Source of the DNA: Auanema rhodensis | Taxonomy: Eukaryota; Nematoda; Chromadorea; Rhabditida; Rhabditidae | Reading direction: 5' to 3' | DNA length: 64,000 nucleotides | Assembly (NCBI GenBank): GCA_964057225.1 | Contig: OZ059900.1 | Span: 9,000,501-9,064,500 of the forward strand | In this document: in pieces, positions 13,121 through 26,400 of the stretch | Layout: each line of letters starts with the position of its first letter | Position numbering within the stretch: position 1 is the stretch's first letter | Position numbers and translations under genes: made by a program | The notes under the pieces: generated by a model | Databases searched by the model: none | What the model was told of the DNA's origin: nothing | The model's input: only the letters and a program-made list of their open reading frames with translations

Positions 13121-16100
13121 ATTCAAGATTACGTCTTCTACAATTTTCGGTCATTTTTCCCTACTTCTCCTTCAACTGGTAGCCATATCTCTGTGAGTGA
13201 AAAAGCTAGTTTAAAAAAAAAACTTCTAGCACAGGTGCAAAAAAAATAGTTTTAAATTATGTAAACTACTAGAAGAACAAAAATTTTGTTTAGCGATAAG
13301 GAATGACTGAAAAAAAAAATATTGAGAGAAATAAACTTAGGTGGTGAGAACTGAGAGAGTACGAAAGTGATAGTTCACCAACACCAAGAAAAAGTTGAAT
13401 CAAAAAAGAAATTGTTAGAACTTAATCGTTCCAGTGGTTATCCAACCGAAGATGAAGGAAAGGATCTATCGCCACCACAAGAATGCTTCCACCGATACAC
13501 CGACGATGATCATCACAAGATTTTTGCACAATTCATGCATCGAAAAAATACATCCCACTACTCGCCTATCTCGCCATCTTACAATCAAGCTTTGCTACGC
13601 ATGAACGTGAGTTACATCATTTTGCTGAAAAATAAAGAAAAGAAATGACATGATATCAAAAACAGCTTCAGTTACGAAAAGAAGATTACAAATGTTATCC
13701 ATTGTTTTTCTCTTTTATTTAGTTGTTAAAATTATATTTTTCATTAATATCATTGCTTAAAATGGTTAAAATGTCATAAGACAATATTATTTGATAAGTC
13801 AAAACGACTTGAACTATAACTCGATGAGAATACTTTGTTTTCATAAATTATAATTATGAGAATATTTGTTGATTAAAACTCGCTCAACATGAAAAAAAAA
13901 CGAATTTAATGTTATTATTCTACAATAGCGTAATTATTTTAATTTTAAACCAAACATGGTATATTCAAGTTTTCTATTCTAGTTATTTTTTGATTGAATG
14001 GAGAAAAATAGTTTTTTCACATAATGAAAATTATGTTTTTTCGAACTAATATGAACTAAAATTAGAACAAGATAAGCTTTGCTGTTGATTCGAAGACTTG
14101 CAGAAGATTATTGAGTGTTTTTGTCTCTCTCAAAAAAACTAAATAATTAATTAACAGAAGAAAAAAATATACCAAATATGTATATTTTTGATATATTAAT
14201 TAATAATTCAGTTCTTCTGATTGAAAGCATATGTATTAATTTAGTAAACGACTTTTCGTTTCTGTAAATATGTTATAATGCCATTTTGAGTTATTGCGCG
14301 ATCAGCGTAAATTTTTTTACCATATCAGAGTGAGTGATATAATCTCATACTTTTCGAATATTAATTCATCGAAGTGCAATCAGTGAAGTTCATCTGAACA
14401 TACTTCAATTTCTTAGGATGTTATAAGCGGAAAAAATAGTTCCGTTATATGTTTTTGGAAGATGTAAGAATGTATTTAGTTTATGCAAATACATGTGTGT
14501 ATGCGTATATGGGCGTATATATGTAAACGATATTTACGTGGTGTATTTGAGAGAACAACTTAATATTGCAACAAACATCCTAATCTAACAATTTTGTCTA
14601 TTTCTTTTAAATTCCCATAAATTGACTATGTTTATTGATCAGAATGACCGGTCAGCTTGCGTAGTCAGAAACCTCATAATTGGCGTTACATTAGCATTGC
14701 ATTTCCGATGTTAAAATCATCACTTATACACCCGGAAATTGTTTGACACGTGAATATGCACTACATATTTTTACAATATTTATTCCAAGTGAATTTATAA
14801 TGGATTAGGGAAAGAGAAGGAAATGAAGAAATGAAAACTTTATAAACTTATTGAGAGAATGATGTGATAGTCAGATAGAAAGCAGAAAGAAAAAGAGAGC
14901 ATGAAACTGTTTAAGTTGCTACTTGATGAAGTGTGCATTAATAGCTATTGGGGGATAGAGGAAAATGAATGAAATGCCATTTCGCTATGAAATAGTATTA
15001 CTCTTTGTTAAGTATCAAGGAACTAATTCAACTTACTATGTAGTTCGAATTAAATTTAACCCCATCTTGCTATGTATTGAAAATATAATACATAGAACAA
15101 AGCTATTTGTTCATGATCATACCAAAAAATGATTTTAAAATTTATTTACAACAGGAATTAAAAAAATGTATTTTTGCAAATTCTTTGCTTACTGCGAAAA
15201 CAATATGACTGGAAAAGTTGTGAATTAATAATAAACTCATAAAATCACGCTATATAGTATTTTGTTCTTATAATTCCAGGTAGAAAAATGTTAGCAAAAT
15301 TATTTAGTATTTAACATATAAGTTTCTTCTCTGTTTGCCTTGATATTTGAAAAAAATGTATATATTTTTTGCTGTTAAGGGAGGAAGCTAAAATTCATAT
15401 ATTTTATGTGATAACGTAATCAAGAATCTATTTATAACAGCGGAACTAATTTGCAATATGCCGCGTTGATTACCTCAATTCTATATTAAGTTCTTTACGT
15501 AATTGTGACGATGTAAATGTCTCATTTTCCGTGCTATTCAGAGCAATGCTTCAAATTAAAATTTTTTCGATTTCTGAGTATTACTCAAATGATCATTTCA
15601 TCCATGCATGATACTTGATGATATCAACGTATATATATATATATATATATATACATGAATCAATTCTCAATTCTTAATTCATAACAAAATTTTCTAACAA
15701 TAGCATGGAATAATAGTAAATGAAGCTTTGATTTTTTGGTTTTTGAGCAAGCACCTAGTTAATAAATTACTGGTGGTTTTTTTAAACTATGAGGGATATG
15801 GTTGAAATTAGGAGTTCAAAAATAAGCTTAAAGCTATAATGCAAGATCGACTTTGGTTTTTCTTATATTGTTCATTTCTGAACAACTAAGATTTTGGTTT
15901 TATTATTCTAGTGAATAATGTTTCACGAATGTAGCTATGTCATTTAAAAAATTCATAGTTTTTGCAATAACTGTCATTATGAATTGGCTTTTTAATTAAA
16001 ATGACATCATCATAAGAGTACTTGGACTTTTTTGATGACTTTTTCATAATTGCATAGTATTGCCAGTTTATATATTTATATATACATATACATATACATA

Positions 16101-17210
16101 TATATATATATATAGAATAAAGAAATGAGTCCAGAAAAACTGAACTCATTCTTACAAAGGGTACACCTGTGGTGAATGGTATATAAGAACACAATATGTT
16201 GCTTTGCCTTTATGTGTTTTCTTCAAGCAGAAGAAAACAGAAAAATGAATGAAGAATAAAATAGCTTTGAATCCATATAAAGCACTTCCAGATCTGAATA
16301 ATATATAAATTTATTTATATATCTATATGTAAGAAAAGGACTTTTTTCTGGATCAAAAATATATTAAGCTTATGTTTTTATTTTCAGTGGAAGAGTGTTG
16401 AGAACACACATTATGACTTCATAATTTGATTACAGTTAAAATTGCCTAAACCACTTGAATAAAACTTAAAGAATCGGAAATTACTAGCTTATCTTTCGCT
16501 TTATTTCCGATCTGAGGATCTATAATATTACTTTTCAAATAGGAATAGAAAGAATTATTTGCTAAAAGCTTAATAATAACTAAAGAAAAGAAAATCTAAG
16601 CTATTAATATACTGTTTAATTCCAGCTGGCTAATCTACGTCATGGTCAACAGATAACAATGAGCTCTACCAAGTGTGATAGCCGGAAACCACCTGTAATC
16701 AGTGCTGAAACTCCATTGCGAGAACGAGCTTTATGCAAATTCGAATATGTGCTTAACTACAATCCTAACGTACGTTTCAGATTTAGTATTCATCTCAGTT
16801 TGTACAAATTGAAATTTCAGCGTGTTCCTGCTGCTTTGACAGAGGTTGAATGCAGCTGTCAACGTCCAAATCCAAAGCTTGTAGGAAAACGTATATTTGA
16901 ATGTGAAGCATTGCGTTACCAGGTAGTAATTTTAAAAAAATATCTCTGAAATAAAGTTAAAATAAATATACGCATGTATCCATAGGTGCGAGTCATGATT
17001 TTCAATGAAGAATGCAATGCTTTTACGGAACAAATTGAAAACATTGCTTTGGCTTGTATTCCAGTCTTACAGGTATTTTAGTAAAATATTAATTTTTTTT
17101 CAAATACCGGAAATAAAGTATCTGTGATCTGAATTTTCTTTTAGGCAAACGCTAACGCGGAAGGTGAAGCCGACTTCCTATTCCCGTTAAAAGCAGATGT
17201 ACCAACCTAG
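13121..17210 (+). CDS. Interleukin-17 family cytokine-like secreted protein (ILC-17 type), 5' end incomplete
   Basis: Exons 13435-13606, 16626-16769, 16821-16922, 16986-17072 and 17145-17210 join in frame to a TAG stop. A further upstream exon, 13121-13192, fits in phase and supplies a hydrophobic stretch, [17 protein letters not shown], like a signal-peptide core. Its own ATG was not found, so the N-terminus is open. The domain has the IL-17 cystine-knot pattern: [19 protein letters not shown], then [12 protein letters not shown], then [16 protein letters not shown], then [12 protein letters not shown]-x-x-L followed by C-x-C is the family hallmark. In C. elegans the homologue ILC-17.1 acts on neurons through IL-17 receptor-like subunits. 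Intron 13607-16625 is unusually long at 3 kb. AATAAA at 17217 lies just after the stop. I am fairly sure of the family, less sure of one-to-one orthology. Confidence 0.8.
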
Positions 17211-19061
17211 TGTGGAAATAAAACAAAATTGAACAAAAAATGGTAACTCATACTCACATTCTCTCACCTACTCGTCCAAACTAGTGATTAAAAAGCCAAA
17301 GGACTCTGAAAAATTACAGAAAAAAAAAAGAAAAAAAAACATTTTTCATTACAAAATTTGTTTTTTTTTCTACTATTTTTATAATTCGTTCTACTATGTA
17401 TATGAGTTGTGATTATTTTATCTTTATTTTCTTTTTTTCTATGAACTGCAATAGTTTATTTTTACTGTTTTATTCAATTTTTTGGAACGCTTCTATTGTT
17501 CCTTCAATAAAATGCTTTCAGAATATACCCATTCTCTATCCATCTTTCTCCATCTCTTTATTCTTTTCTCCTTTTTCTTTACTCTGTTTTTATTTTATTT
17601 TAATTAACGCTGTCCGAATCTAATTGTTTTCATTTCTAGTACATATTCCGTTTTTCAATCGTTACATTTAGCAAAGCTATATCGCGTAAGATCACATACA
17701 TACAAACCCGCAATCAGAGGCATTAGCACGCATACAAAAAATACATTAACTATATACAATATAACTATATAATCACAGAATATTATATAAATTATGAGAT
17801 TAAAATATGATAAAACTGTAAACAGAATATGGCATTGGAAAACGAGATTACGTCTTCTGTCTTCTTTATTTTCCCTTTTCATCTTTTGTATAATTTTGAA
17901 AAACTCTATGCTTATTTTTCTTTTTGATCAAGAGATTAACGTTGCGTCTGTTGCTTTTAATGAAATAATTGAATAAACCCATGATACGTTCTTTCATTTA
18001 TCATATCACACAATAATTCTAATATTATATAATTTTGTGTTTGTTTCAATGTCAACAACATCATGAAGTCATAACAGAGATAAAAATAAAAAGTTCTACA
18101 TGAAAGAGAAATATAAACAAAGAAAATGAAAGAAGTAAAAAATAATTCTTGAAGACCAAAAAATTAATAACTATGTAACTTCCAATCGAAATGGCTGATT
18201 ATAACTTTAAGCTAGCTGATCTGGTATGATACAAAGCTGTTGCATAATATATTTCTTTATAAAACTATTAAGTAAATGGTTATTGTCATATTAGTATATT
18301 TAATTTTGTTTAATACCTTCTTCTTTCTATGTGCTGAAAATACAAAAACAAGAAAATATATCTTCAATCTTGTATGCTATCTAGAATCAAAACAGCAATT
18401 TCCTTTCTTCCGTATTTTTTAAGACATAAATGACGATTCAGAACAAATGTTGTCAAGGAATCATGAAGAACTACAATTATCTTTAATATATGCAAAGTTA
18501 TTGTTCATATAACACATAACACGCTTCCAACCATTGCAGTTTTTAATTGAACACATATATTTCCTGATAGATTCTGTTTTTGTTTTTATCAAAATACATT
18601 TGATAATAATTTGGCGAAAATTAATAAAAATAATATATTTAATAATGTTAGTATTCAGAAAGTATCCTAAACTATTCAGATTATCTTATACAGTTGAACA
18701 AAAAAGCAAAATTAAAAAATTCGTCTCTTTATTTTCTTTTCTATGCCCGCGCGGGTGTGTATATGTGTAAAATTGCTTCATGAATAATCAAAAATGAACT
18801 ATGAGAATTGAGTGAATGAGTAATTTAATAATGTTATCAAACATAGCCAGCACGCTTTAGATCTTGTTTTAGTTTTTCTGCCATGTTTTCCACAACATAT
18901 AATAATTCACTTCTTTTTAAACAAAATTTGTTTATGTTATAAAATTACTCAAAGTTCGCTAATCATTTTTTTTACTTTACTCATTTTTGTCATGAGTTTT
19001 ATGAAAAGTTATTATTCAGTTCAACGTTTATCTATAAACGTTTCTAATCCACAATTAAGAT
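17211..19061. other. Intergenic region, no gene seen
   Basis: About 1.85 kb between the IL-17-like and RhoGAP-like genes. A poly(A) signal AATAAA at 17217-17222 serves the upstream gene. The rest is AT-rich with small open frames that have no splice context or recognisable product. Confidence 0.6.
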
Positions 19062-19986
19062 ATGGCTCGAATAGGTCGGTTCTTAAAAATATTGATAGAA
19101 TATGAATATTTTTTTAGGAAAACGACTTGATAATCTTCTTTTTTCAATGCCTTTGGATGTACACTTAGCTAACAGTGGAAGACGAATTGCTTTGCCTATT
19201 GAAATATGCTGCAAATTCATTAGAAAGTATGGATTTGGCAAAGAAGGTTTTTTTTTTCAGCCTTAATATTTTTTAATATTTTTTTCCAGAAACGTTTTTG
19301 ATTGAACCTAGAATAAGATTTAAAGAGCTGATCCGGCAAGATATACGAAATGATATTGTTTGTTGTGAACAATTTTACACTAATATTATTTCATTTATTA
19401 CAGTTTTATCTTCATCATTACATTAAAAATACTTCTCTTATTGGATTTGTCTTGCTAGAATATCTTGAAAAGCAGATGGGAACAATTTTGTCTGAAGATC
19501 CAGCAGAACTATTTGCAATTAGTTACTCGTAAGTTTTGACAAAAGATGTTGCGTCACTGGTTGTGTTATAATTCAGAGTAAGCGACGAAAATCTAGTACT
19601 TCACTTAATTGATTGTGTTAAAGCAATTCCACAACCAAATCGAGATAATTTTCAATATTTGATCAAATTTTTTTCCGATTATATTATATCTGCTTACCTA
19701 TCACCGTTAGATTTGCTTTTCATTTGATATTTCATATATACATTCGTTCAAGATCGGAACTGGACAGATTGATAGAAAGAATAACAGAATATTTTTTCTT
19801 TGGAGTTTATTGGACTATTCCAACAAAAACATTAGTTAAGGTTTCTTTCTTGTACATTCCATATTTTTTGGCTGACATATCACTTTTCAGATTATGTTTA
19901 CACTTGTAACAAACTACAACCGCATATTTCCTGTATCCTGGTATCGAAAAGCATTTGATGCTCTTCGACATAAAATTATGTATTAA
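19062..19986 (+). CDS. Small RhoGAP-like domain protein, probably catalytically dead
   Basis: Seven exons (19062-19074, 19118-19246, 19290-19357, 19404-19528, 19577-19705, 19753-19840, 19891-19986) keep phase throughout and give 215 residues. The order of elements follows a RhoGAP domain: GKRLDNLL at the start, ALPIEICCKFIRKYGF in the position of the first conserved helix, and LIDCVKAIPQPNRDNFQYLI matching the LP-x-x-N-x-x-T-L-x-x-L helix. RhoGAPs stimulate GTP hydrolysis by Rho GTPases with an arginine finger in GxFRxSG. Here that segment reads EETFLIEPR, so the finger is missing and a binding role is more likely. The domain fills the whole protein. The start is chosen because MARI plus a split glycine codon leads directly into the domain. 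A different all-helical fold cannot be excluded. Confidence 0.6.
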
Positions 19987-20649
19987 TAATACTATATGAT
20001 TGTTTTTGATATTCAAATTAATGATATAATACTACGTGCGGTTCGGCTTTGTTGAAATACATTTATATGATTTTTGAAGTTGTTTTATATATCTAATTCA
20101 ATTTCGCCTCTCTATTCATCATTGAATTTATATACAAATGTGTATTGAAGCTTGAAAAACGAATCACATCACGAGTTTTACGAAGTAGTTTCATCACGGA
20201 ACAATTTTAAGAAATGAAAAAAATTACATGTAATATTCTATAAGCTTTCCGCTCTCTGAGTTTTCATTAGCTCATTAATTAACAACTTTTATTCTCAAGA
20301 TTAGGCTCAAATTTGAGAAGAAAAATGATTATCAAGTATACTAAAGATCAAAAACATAAAATTTGGTTTCTCCACTTAAAAGATGAAGATATAATATATA
20401 GAAATGCATGTAATACTTTATTTCAAAAGAAAATCACATATAAATAATGCATTGAGAATATGAAAGTGCAACCTTTCTTGTCATGAACATATTTTTAAAG
20501 TAAGAGTAGAATCTAAAACTCGTAATGGGAACTAAATATTGCTAGTGAATAAATTTTATTGTCAATCATTATAATTACAAAAGTTAATACAATGCTATTA
20601 TAAAAAATAAATACATGGTTGTTTACATCTATATTTTAATAATTGCGTC
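19987..20649. other. Convergent 3' intergenic region
   Basis: This is the spacer between the plus-strand RhoGAP-like gene and the minus-strand F-box-like gene. It must hold the 3' UTRs of both. No gene or structured element was seen. Confidence 0.6.
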
Positions 20650-21899
20650 TTAGCTTTTAATTTTTTGAAAATACACAGCTCGATCAAGTATGGTCAAAAG
20701 GTATTCAACAGATTTTCTGTATATCAAGGTAATTATGAGCTCATCGTCATCAATATCCAAAATTTCACTGACTTCTCCCCAGCGACGTTTACGGTGAGTG
20801 AGTGTCAGTGTTGGACAGCGGTTCAGAAGAAAGTATAATTGCTCCAACTCTTGCGAACCAAAGCCGAAAACCTCCAGATAGGTGTTCTCGTCTTTGCGTC
20901 CTTCAACTACATCCTAAATTTCGAAATTTGATATGAGATAAGAGAATGAATGCGATAACACAAACCAATATACAGTTAACAACTTCAGCTTCCGTAATTA
21001 GACAATGAGTGATCATGAGACGTTTTGGTTTAAGATATCTTAACATTGAGCTAGTCTTGGTTGAAAAAAGTTCAAGTGAGTGTATCTATAAATCATGTTT
21101 CTTAAAAAACATTTTTAAAGTTTTCATGCGAACCTGTTGAATTTCAGGAAGAGCCAAAAACTCGGCAGGAGCAGCAGTAACACTAATACTATTTGTTTCA
21201 GATACCTATAAATCATTATATTGAAAATCCATCAGAATAATATAATATACCTTGATCAATTCCAAAATGAGTCCCCAAACCTCTGGAGGAGTATGGATGA
21301 TTTGTAAATGAACATGTTCAGCAGTAAAGCGATTCAGTCGAATATAATTGATAAATTTTGCAAGAACCTCGCAATTCGGTTCCTAAAAATGGCTGTTTTA
21401 TCTGCACACTTAAATTTTATGTTACCTCAATGTGAAACCTGCTGAAATGGACAGCACAGTATATAGGAGGAACAGCGAGTTGATTATAAACATCATTGTC
21501 TGGGAAGCGTTTTAAAGAAATGCCAAACTATAATATAAACATTTATATTTTTTCGGTATATTGACGCACCTTGTTGACTGTTAAACGTTCGTTATATTTC
21601 AATTTCAAGGTCTTCATAGTTCTTGCTCCAAATACTAGTGGAAGATCAGGGCATGCTTTCATCACTGACATAAATTCTGGAGCTTCCAACTAAATCATGA
21701 TTAAAATAAAATACATAGAATGTTTCATATTCACTCACCTGCTCCAATATTAATCTCTGCATCTCCCATGGGAGGCTTAAGAAATTCGTTGTCTGTACCG
21801 TAATCTGAGATTATCTTATACATTGATTTCAGTTAGATTTCGTACCTCATTTTGACTAGAAATAGATGATGACTGTGATTCAGCTGCTGATCCTTCCAT
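20650..21899 (-). CDS. F-box-like protein
   Basis: Eight exons on the minus strand (21846-21899, 21739-21804, 21570-21689, 21426-21527, 21251-21382, 21134-21205, 20966-21085, 20650-20913), all phase 0, encode 309 residues. After a Ser-rich leader, residues about 27-50 read FLSLPWEMQRLILEQLEAPE, which matches an F-box start (LP-x-E-x-x-x-x-I-L-x-x-L). F-box proteins recruit substrates to SCF ubiquitin ligases through Skp1. The remaining 250 residues alternate hydrophobic strands and helices like the diverged substrate-binding half of nematode F-box proteins, but I recognise no named domain there. An acceptor, ATTTTTCAG, lies 27 bases before the ATG. The F-box call rests on one motif. Confidence 0.65.
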
Positions 21900-21925
21900 T
21901 GTTATTGTTATAGATAAATTTTAGA

Positions 21926-21937
21926 GCTGAAAAATTA
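21926..21937 (-). promoter_or_regulatory. Candidate trans-splice acceptor of the F-box-like gene
   Basis: On the minus strand AATTTTTCAG ends at 21927, leaving 27 bases of leader before the ATG at 21899. This is a strong nematode acceptor with no credible upstream coding exon in phase, so spliced-leader addition or a 5' UTR intron is likely. Confidence 0.4.
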
Positions 21938-23497
21938 TTATTACTGAATAAATTTAAAGAAAAACCAAAAAATTGTGAATTGGCGTAATAAACAACCAAG
22001 ATAAACAATATTAACAAAAAAGTTGAAAATATTATGAACAAGTAAAGATATATTTGAGTATTTATTAATATTTTTATGATAAATCTAGTTGTAGCCAAAT
22101 TATTGATAGCAAGTTAATATAAGAATATATACGTTTAGTTCAGATAGAAAATATAAAATATACAAATATATGTATATACTTTGTATATACATGAGCGTCC
22201 ACTGACCTACAATTCTATTATAAACCCGCTTCACAATAATATGAGAAGATTGTTCATCACATTCATTAGGAAACGTCAGTTCGACGAAATAGAGAAAAAG
22301 GGAAATCATGGACATTATATTTGCCATTTATGAAAAGAGATGCATTGTAGAGCTCTTATTTCATCTGACGGATATGTAAGAAATTATGCGTTTCTCAAGA
22401 AAGCAATTTCTAAACATTTCTTGAAGAATGTAGAGTAGATCCAATTTAAGCTAATGCTGTTAAGCTATTGAAAGTAGTAAAACCTACTCATGTATATACG
22501 TTTGATGAAAATAGGAAATCATATAGAAATAAGAGATTTGCTGTCAAGCCCAGTATTTACCATGGAAACGCAAACGTGATGAAAGCAGGTGAAAATGTTG
22601 AATGTATGAGCGGATTATCACAATAAAACAAATGAGAAATGAAAGGAAGTAGTAGTAATTCAAAGGAGAAAAAAATGTTTAAAAATAGTCTAAAATGTTT
22701 AAGAGAGCAAAGAAAAGAAATGATAGACGTTAACTTGCTTTAATGTTTCTTTTGCTTACTACTAACTGTTGACATTAGTATGTTCATTGATGAGATTTTA
22801 TAAATCTTTTTTCATTAATCTTGTAAAAAACGGTCGAAAAGGGTAAGGTTGATATTTTACCGTCATTCAACAAGAGACACAGAAGTAGAGAAAAAGCAAG
22901 AGAAAAAATATACAGAGTGAAGCTATAGCATGCAATGCTAATAGTTCAATGACTAGCAATGGGTCATTCAAAAAGGTCGCCACGTGCTGGTCACATATAT
23001 AAGTAAATAAAGATGTGCTGAGGAGGTTTGCCCCAATGGGAGAGAGATCGGCATAACACGCCTACTGGGTAGCATACACGCTGACCACCAAACACTGGTG
23101 GTAATTTCTATTATGCCAATAGCAGCTGTTTTTTGATGGGAGGTCAAATAATAAGATGAGCTAAGATTGGCAGTTGCTCTTAACCTAGTACAATTATGAC
23201 TGAAGGTTATATACTCAATGGTTCTATTAGCCATAATTCCGATGACGAGAATGTGATTAGCACATTTCCAGGAAGATGCGGATTATAACGTGAATGATGG
23301 ATAGAGATTATTGAAAGAAATGCGAAGTCGGGTAAATTTTCACTTTTAAGTAGTTATATGAAAAAGCACAAATAAACCACTTATTGATTAAATAAAGATT
23401 AACATGCTTTGAATATACGATTATTCGTTAATGATAGTATTAATTGTTTATTTTTACATGGTGAACAAGGTTACATCGCAATACAAACACTTAATAA
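21938..23497. other. Intergenic region with a GC-richer block
   Basis: This lies between the F-box-like gene start and the mec-4 stop. Most is AT-rich. The block at about 22960-23240 is clearly richer in G and C and carries a perfect 7-bp hairpin at 23084-23102. A minus-strand frame, 22130-22327, starts with a hydrophobic leader and ends near a GT, but no downstream exon was found. No gene is called. Confidence 0.5.
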
Positions 23498-26400
23498 TCA
23501 AATAGCACGGGCTCTTTTTTTCTCAGCTTTGCGTTTTCTATATAAAGCATAGTTATGCTCTGCGCTCATATATGTTGTTTCAAGGAACAGGAATACGAAT
23601 TCACAGCATGTAAGAAACGATATTCCACACCACAATCCAAGCTGACCTCCGAAATCGGCAAGAAGATTTACAAACTAAAAAAAGTTTTATCAATTATTGT
23701 ATCATACAATTTCGTTCTTTCATTCAAATAAAAATCAAACAAACTAACACCGTATGCTTCTGATTCAGTTAGCATTTCAAAGTTTAATTGTTCATAAAAC
23801 ACTTCTACCATAGCGCCATTCTCTCTGGAAAAATCTCAACCCGTTAAATGAAGTAATATATTTTTCCATGATTTGAAAGTTAAATAACTGTTCTCATTTT
23901 ATATTTAAACTTTAAGTTACCACCTACTTATAATGTTTATTGCACTCAATTGCTGTTCCATTGCACGATCCCAACTGAATTTGTAATGACTGAGATGGCC
24001 ATTTAGCTGGGGAATAAGTGACAGAATATATTGATTGTCTACACGGTTGTTGGCATCTGTTTAAAAAAGTTTTTTTTTCACTTTAATAGTTGAATCTTTC
24101 TTTTCTTACCTACAACGGAAAGAACCGTGAACTCCTCCTAGCTCATTCATACGAGCATCAAGACATTTTCCTAAATAGAATTTTGTTTTTTGTTAAAAAC
24201 TTTTGTTTGAATTTCTGGAGTGAAGTCCAGAATTGAAATTTTTTGTTGGAATTTGTGGAGAGAAAGAAGTCCAAAATAAAAATAATTTTCATAATATTTC
24301 TGACTAACTCGCAACAGGATCAGCAGCATCACAATGTTTCATATCGTCAGGCTTTGGAAAACGGGGATCTCCACATCTGCACTCTTTTAATACGAGCTGT
24401 TGAAAGCAGGATCGATAGCAGCCCTATTTATTCAAAAATTTATATTACATTGTAATTTCCAAGCAGCCAACTTCAACAGAATAGTCATAATTTTGGTATA
24501 TATAATCAGACGTTTTGCCATCGGGTACGCAATCTCCGTAAGGAGCAGGAAGACGTGTCATTTTACGCTATAAAATATTATATTGCATATAAAATTTCTC
24601 TACATGTATACTAATCGTAATCCAAAAGAGGATACATATCCAGTTGGAGCTGAATATCCAAATGTATCGGGAAAAGGAAAATCCTCTTTGTCATGAATTG
24701 TTAATCTAACTCCTGTCGCTTCAGTCGTTGGCATATAATCCGATGCATTGACATACACCAGCATACGCAATCCATACATGGGACCTAAACACGCTATCTT
24801 ATGTCTACCAATCAATAGAGGTCAAGGGAACCTGCTCTAATGCTAGTCAGGTTTACGGTTCTATTATGGTTGAATGTGAAACAAGATCCAAAGACGGGAT
24901 CGATTTGCGTGAGAAAATCTCTGAACCCATATTAATTTTATGAACTTTATGAAAAATTATTGAACAAACGCGTCAATGTCACACGCTTTTCCGTTGAAGG
25001 AGCATTTTTGAACTAATTCCTTTTTAGTTGTAGAGAGCTTCTCTCGATCTTCCATAGAAAGTGTAGCCATTGCAAACATAATGTTTTCTTTGGCTTTTGT
25101 CACGATAGCAACTTCGTCAGTCATTCCCTTAATTAAGAAAGTTACGATAATATCATAAACCCGCACAATTTACCGAAAAACCCATAGCTTCAAGAAAATT
25201 GGGATCTTCTGTTGGCACTCCACCATTAAGATATACCCATATGTCAATAGGGGGAGTCTTTCCATTGTAGGCGACACAAAATTTGGATGGAGCACAAATG
25301 CAAGGGGATTTGTGACCTTTTGCTATAAAAGACAATAGCTACATACATATATGTATATTGTTATGGATCAAAATTAGTACAAACCAATTGAAAATATATT
25401 CACCTGTTTTGTTATCTTGCGTACAAAACGCATGCTCATTACAGGTATCACACTGAGTATTCTCCCATAATGGACTTAAAAAGCACGGCCAAGCATCATG
25501 AGTGTTACGGTCAAAAGCGCATATGCAATGATCGTGCTCACCTGTTGGTTCTTGAAACTTTGTTCTTAAATTAGGGAAAATTGTTAATGTTACAAATAGT
25601 TTTTTCAATATATACGCTTCGGATTTGCATTCTTCAAATGCTGACGATGTGGAAGCTTCAACAAACGGTTCTTCATCCATTTCTTCAGGTTCAATTTCTT
25701 CATATTCACCATCTGCCAAATATATAAAATCAATTTAATGTTGATTCATCATACTTATGGCGAATCGAGTTGTTGTAACTACTTTTTCTTCATCTGCTTC
25801 GTCTTCCTCTCCCGCCATTTCCGATGATGTCTGTCCACAAAGGCACTTTGCATATCCCTAAGAAAACAGTTACGTTGTTGAGGATCAAGTAGCAATACCG
25901 GCTCAAAGAAAGCTCCTTGCAAATCTCTTTTCTGTCTCATCGGCAAATCTTTTCGAGTTTCCGTTGCCCATCGTTTTAATCTTGTTACAGATGCAGGGCT
26001 GACCTCGGCACTGGTTTGCTCTTCTTTAGTTTCACCCGCTTTATTCATAGCGCCATCGAAAGCCGACAACTACAAAGAGATATAACAAAAATTACCGTTC
26101 AATTAGTAAAAGTAACTAAAACACATTAGAATCTGAAACAAACTAACCGTTCTTTTAACAAGATCAACATTTGTAGCTAAGCTAGCTTTGTACGGATTCA
26201 GATTGCACAAAGTTATAGCAGGAAATGGTGCAGTATCTAAGCATATGAAGATGTGATATATACAATAAGTGATAATTACCAAATTTTAGTTGAATATCAA
26301 CAATTTTCTCATTACGATTATATTTGTCGTAAACTGATTGAGCATTCATGTAAAGCATTGTCATACATCCCATAAACAATAGAATCCAAACAGTTCTGCA

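Noticed and set aside
13367-13434. Extension of the IL-17-like second exon upstream to a GTG at 13367
   Set aside because: There is no ATG there and a stop lies just upstream. The TTCCAG acceptor at 13434 gives the phase that joins the signal-peptide exon.
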